The notes beneath the pieces were generated by a model, which was not told the DNA's origin, ran no database searches, and was given only the letters and a program-made list of their open reading frames with translations. 7,424 nucleotides of DNA, from positions 1 to 7,424 of the forward strand of contig JAUVDD010000080.1 in the NCBI GenBank assembly GCA_030595525.1, in the 5' to 3' direction. Positions 4,663-7,424 of the stretch are shown piece by piece. This stretch comes from Puniceicoccales bacterium. GTDB taxonomy: Bacteria > Verrucomicrobiota > Verrucomicrobiia > Opitutales > Oceanipulchritudinaceae. Numbering within the stretch: position 1 is the stretch's first letter; each line of letters opens with the position of its first letter. Made by a program: the position numbers and the translations under genes.

Positions 4663-7424
4663 CTAATTAACCTTCACCTCTACATTCTTCTCCCCATCAT
4701 TCCTAAAGTTTGCAAAATCTTTCAGGTTAAGCATTTTTTCACCGGCGATGTTTAAATCCCTGATAACAATATTTCTCATAAAGTCATCGGGGCATCCCGG
4801 CCGGGTACCAAAAATACTCTTCCAATTCTGGCCTATCGGCACCTGTATATTATCGAATGTAATGTCCTCAACGCCGATCATCTTGTTGTAGCGCGTACCC
4901 GTCATCGGAGAGAACTGAAAAAGCGGATTAACGATGGTTTCAAAGCAGATATCCTGCATGACAATGTCGGCTATATAACCGAAATTGTGAGTACTCCTGT
5001 CGTGATTAATCCCCAACCAGAATCCCCCACGCATAGGGTTGTACTGAGACTTGGCCAGATTGCTGACTACTCCTGCACCATAGCGTCCGTCTATCACGGT
5101 AACATTGCGAATATGTGAATGCCCGAGGGTATTGCCATCGCTTGGTACGCCACGACTGATGCAAAACACATTTGCGTTATTCTGCTGCCACGCGAACCAT
5201 CCATCAATATCCAGGCCGTTCTTGATGTAAGTCCCATCATCCTGCTCAATACTGAAGAGGTTGCGCCGCACCATTCCCCACTGTGATGCATCGGTATTGC
5301 CATGGAAGCCATACAAGGTTTTTACGTTGGAGATCAATGCTGGAGTGCCAAAGAAATTCGCTGAATGGAAGTGCCGGTTGGTCAATGTCAATCCCTCGAG
5401 AATCCCATTACGACCATATCGGTCAACTTGGATGATATAGCTGGGGACATCCTCCTGGCCCTTGAACCAATCCATCTGTCCGGCGGATAGAATACCACGT
5501 CCACGGATTGTGAAGTTTTCAACCTTACCGAGGAAACTGCCTTTTTGTGAATTATCCATATAGACAAAATCATCCGCATTCCGGTAACCGAACTTGAACG
5601 CAGGATACTCGAAAATCCGCTTGTCTTTCGTTAGTATTCTGGTCCCGTAGGCGGTGTTATCCGCCATGTCGCGATGAATACCAAAAATCGTTCCCGCCAC
5701 ATACGCACCTCCATGAATGTAGATCGTCTGATCACTGAAAATCGGGAAGTGAATACCTATATCATGGAACCCGGGCTCAAAATATATTACCCGGAAATCC
5801 GCAAGTTTCCTACGATTGCTCAATTGTTTGAAGTCGTCGCTGGTTTTAATTGTCAGTACTGCCGGATCGGCTTGATCAGGCACAGGTGTTTCGGGAGGAT
5901 TGCCGAAAACAAACAACGGACGCAGCCAATCACCGTTAACAATTACAACCAGGTATTGAGGTTTGGGAAGCGTGAACGAGAAACTCCGACGGTCTGCAGC
6001 GTACTTCGGAGTGATCTTCATTGCAGATGGCAGGATGAGTGCATCCTTAACTGAAGGTGCACGATCTTTCATCCTGACCGTGACTTCCACCGGACCACGG
6101 TGTGTGAAGTTGGCAAAATGCTCGGTCAACATAGGTGGCGGTGAAGCTATGAGGTTGCCGCCCCTGCTGTTCAAAGTACCGATATTTTCGTATACGGGCA
6201 CCTTTGTAGCCAAGGTACCACTACTTTTCTGGGAAACTATTATCTCATAATCAGGCGAATGCAACGTATGCATACGTGGATCATGGACTGCCTTGTAGGT
6301 CTGCAAAAAGTCCCCTTCCGGAGCAGAAACAGTCTTGATTCCCTTCAAACTCGCACCGGTTGCACTATTTCCAAACGCAGCTGACAGGCTCTTGGGAAAA
6401 GTTGGATCGGCTTTTTGTTTACTGGTGGGATAAGCTATCTGGTGGGCAATTTTCCAGTCGTACACATCGCCATCCTCATCGGCACGCGGATAGGATTTCT
6501 CCGGATCGGCAACCGCAGGCACAGGAGGGTATTTAAGATTCGGATCTTTCGCAACCGGGCGTATGCCCTCCTTGATTACTTTGTTACCAATCGTAATATC
6601 ATATGCACATTGCTGGATGTCAGGCAATACGCTTGCCTCCTTACCGTTTACCCTGACACGCTGCACACTTACATTTCTCACGGAAGCCTGCTCACTAAAG
6701 CCGAATGCTTCAACTGACACCTTGGGCGATCCTTCAAATGTAGTGATGTCAATATCGCTTACAGACACATCCTTGATACTTCCATGATAATTACCCCGTC
6801 GATACGGCGAGAATCCAACTCCCACCCGCAACAAGGATACCTTGGTTTTTTCACTGAAGTAAAAGACGTTGATGTTATTGACATTAATTTTGCTGAGATT
6901 GCCAAAGTGAACCTGAAGTATTGAGGCCAGATTATTAAAATCACCGACAAGGGTTGATTTCTCAAAAGTGATGTTTGTGAGATCGTCGAGAATGCGGTTG
7001 CCAATACTAAAAGGCGTCCCCCCTTCAAAACCGACGATCATGTTGCGGGTGAATAGCGTATCTGAACCAAATGTCATTAAAGCCCGTGCATCCGTCGAAA
7101 TATAGCAATCCTGTACCGTCGATTCCGAGCCAACGCAAATGCCTCCAAAATCCTTTTCAAAATTAATGACCTTTACGTTATCGATGAGCGTTCGGCTACC
7201 GTTGCCCATAATAGGCTGCTCGCTGGGATAGATAATAGTGATGTCCCTTACAATCTGGTCGTCAGCCGGTTCCCGATTAAATCCCCCCAGATAGATTGAA
7301 TTGCTACAGAATCCCAACGGACGAGGCAGGAAATTCTTGTTTGGTCCATCAGTAGTTTGATTATACTCGCTCGATAAAATTCCTCTGCCGAAGATCTTTA
7401 TCCCGGAAGCACCGGCAGTATCCG
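4663..7424 (-). CDS. Tandem beta-helix glycoside hydrolase-like protein, GH28/GH49 (clan GH-N) type, N-terminus beyond window
   Basis: The frame is open from the right edge of the window to the TAG at 4663-4665. The ATG at 7317 is internal, because 35 further residues of good beta-helix sequence, including GRGILSSEY (7363-7389), lie upstream of it. Numbering from that ATG, residues before 1 to about 245 are the C-terminal part of a first right-handed beta-helix, with repeated VxDxxI-type turns. About 246-345 is a proline- and charge-rich linker with a DEDGDVYD acidic loop at 280-287. About 346-475 is an Ig-like beta-sandwich ending in PLFVFGNPPE, as seen before the helix in many GH28/GH49-like proteins. 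About 500-884 is a complete second helix with VIYFEPGFHDIG, TIYIHGGAYVAG and GRGILSAG. Candidate catalytic acids are D676 (GNTD) and D693/D694 (EQDDGTY), spaced like the three aspartates of clan GH-N polygalacturonases and dextranases. The first helix lacks most of them. It would hydrolyse a glycosidic bond, probably in the glycan desulfated by the neighbouring enzymes (inference). Any secretion signal would be outside the window. The exact family is uncertain; another beta-helix GH or lyase family is possible. Confidence 0.85.
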   Translation of the reverse strand, partial: DTAGASGIKIFGRGILSSEYNQTTDGPNKNFLPRPLGFCSNSIYLGGFNREPADDQIVRDITIIYPSEQPIMGNGSRTLIDNVKVINFEKDFGGICVGSESTVQDCYISTDARALMTFGSDTLFTRNMIVGFEGGTPFSIGNRILDDLTNITFEKSTLVGDFNNLASILQVHFGNLSKINVNNINVFYFSEKTKVSLLRVGVGFSPYRRGNYHGSIKDVSVSDIDITTFEGSPKVSVEAFGFSEQASVRNVSVQRVRVNGKEASVLPDIQQCAYDITIGNKVIKEGIRPVAKDPNLKYPPVPAVADPEKSYPRADEDGDVYDWKIAHQIAYPTSKQKADPTFPKSLSAAFGNSATGASLKGIKTVSAPEGDFLQTYKAVHDPRMHTLHSPDYEIIVSQKSSGTLATKVPVYENIGTLNSRGGNLIASPPPMLTEHFANFTHRGPVEVTVRMKDRAPSVKDALILPSAMKITPKYAADRRSFSFTLPKPQYLVVIVNGDWLRPLFVFGNPPETPVPDQADPAVLTIKTSDDFKQLSNRRKLADFRVIYFEPGFHDIGIHFPIFSDQTIYIHGGAYVAGTIFGIHRDMADNTAYGTRILTKDKRIFEYPAFKFGYRNADDFVYMDNSQKGSFLGKVENFTIRGRGILSAGQMDWFKGQEDVPSYIIQVDRYGRNGILEGLTLTNRHFHSANFFGTPALISNVKTLYGFHGNTDASQWGMVRRNLFSIEQDDGTYIKNGLDIDGWFAWQQNNANVFCISRGVPSDGNTLGHSHIRNVTVIDGRYGAGVVSNLAKSQYNPMRGGFWLGINHDRSTHNFGYIADIVMQDICFETIVNPLFQFSPMTGTRYNKMIGVEDITFDNIQVPIGQNWKSIFGTRPGCPDDFMRNIVIRDLNIAGEKMLNLKDFANFRNDGEKNVEVKVN

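Noticed and set aside
5674..6250. Plus-strand open frames opposite the beta-helix gene
   Set aside because: They overlap each other and a well-supported coding region, and their products show no domain or signal.
7315..7317. ATG at 7317 as the start of the minus-strand gene
   Set aside because: The frame stays open to the window edge with good beta-helix sequence upstream (GRGILSSEY), and nothing like a signal peptide follows this ATG.

Overview
This window looks like part of a polysaccharide-degradation locus from a sulfatase-rich bacterium. Sulfatases clustered in tandem next to a beta-helix glycoside hydrolase are typical of marine or gut members of the PVC group (Kiritimatiellota, Lentisphaerota, Planctomycetota, Verrucomicrobiota) and of some Bacteroidota. 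Nothing in the window fixes the taxon. No RNA gene, mobile element, CRISPR array or clear promoter is visible.

Layout. Three formylglycine-type (S1) sulfatase genes lie head to tail on the plus strand. The first (to 1399) lacks its catalytic N-terminal half, which lies left of the window or is lost. It keeps the C-terminal part of the sulfatase fold plus a helical, HEAT-like tail. Its stop overlaps the start of the second gene in an ATGA junction (1396-1399). The second (1396-2982) and third (3039-4607) are complete, carry signal peptides and resemble each other, with CxPSR and CxASR active sites respectively. A 56-base gap with a good ribosome binding site separates them, so the three probably form one operon. 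On the minus strand, converging on them, is a large gene (4663-7424) that runs off the right edge. It encodes a tandem right-handed beta-helix protein of the GH28/GH49 (clan GH-N) type: the end of one helix, a linker, a beta-sandwich, then a complete second helix.

How they may work together (inference). The sulfatases are exported and would remove sulfate esters from a sulfated glycan, while the beta-helix enzyme would cleave its backbone or side chains. The substrate cannot be read from sequence alone; a sulfated algal or mucin-type glycan is the natural guess.

The points most worth attention are the double-helix architecture of the minus-strand protein, in which the first helix appears to have lost most of the catalytic aspartates kept by the second, and an in-frame stop just upstream of recognisable sulfatase sequence at the left edge, which suggests a frameshift or a broken gene.
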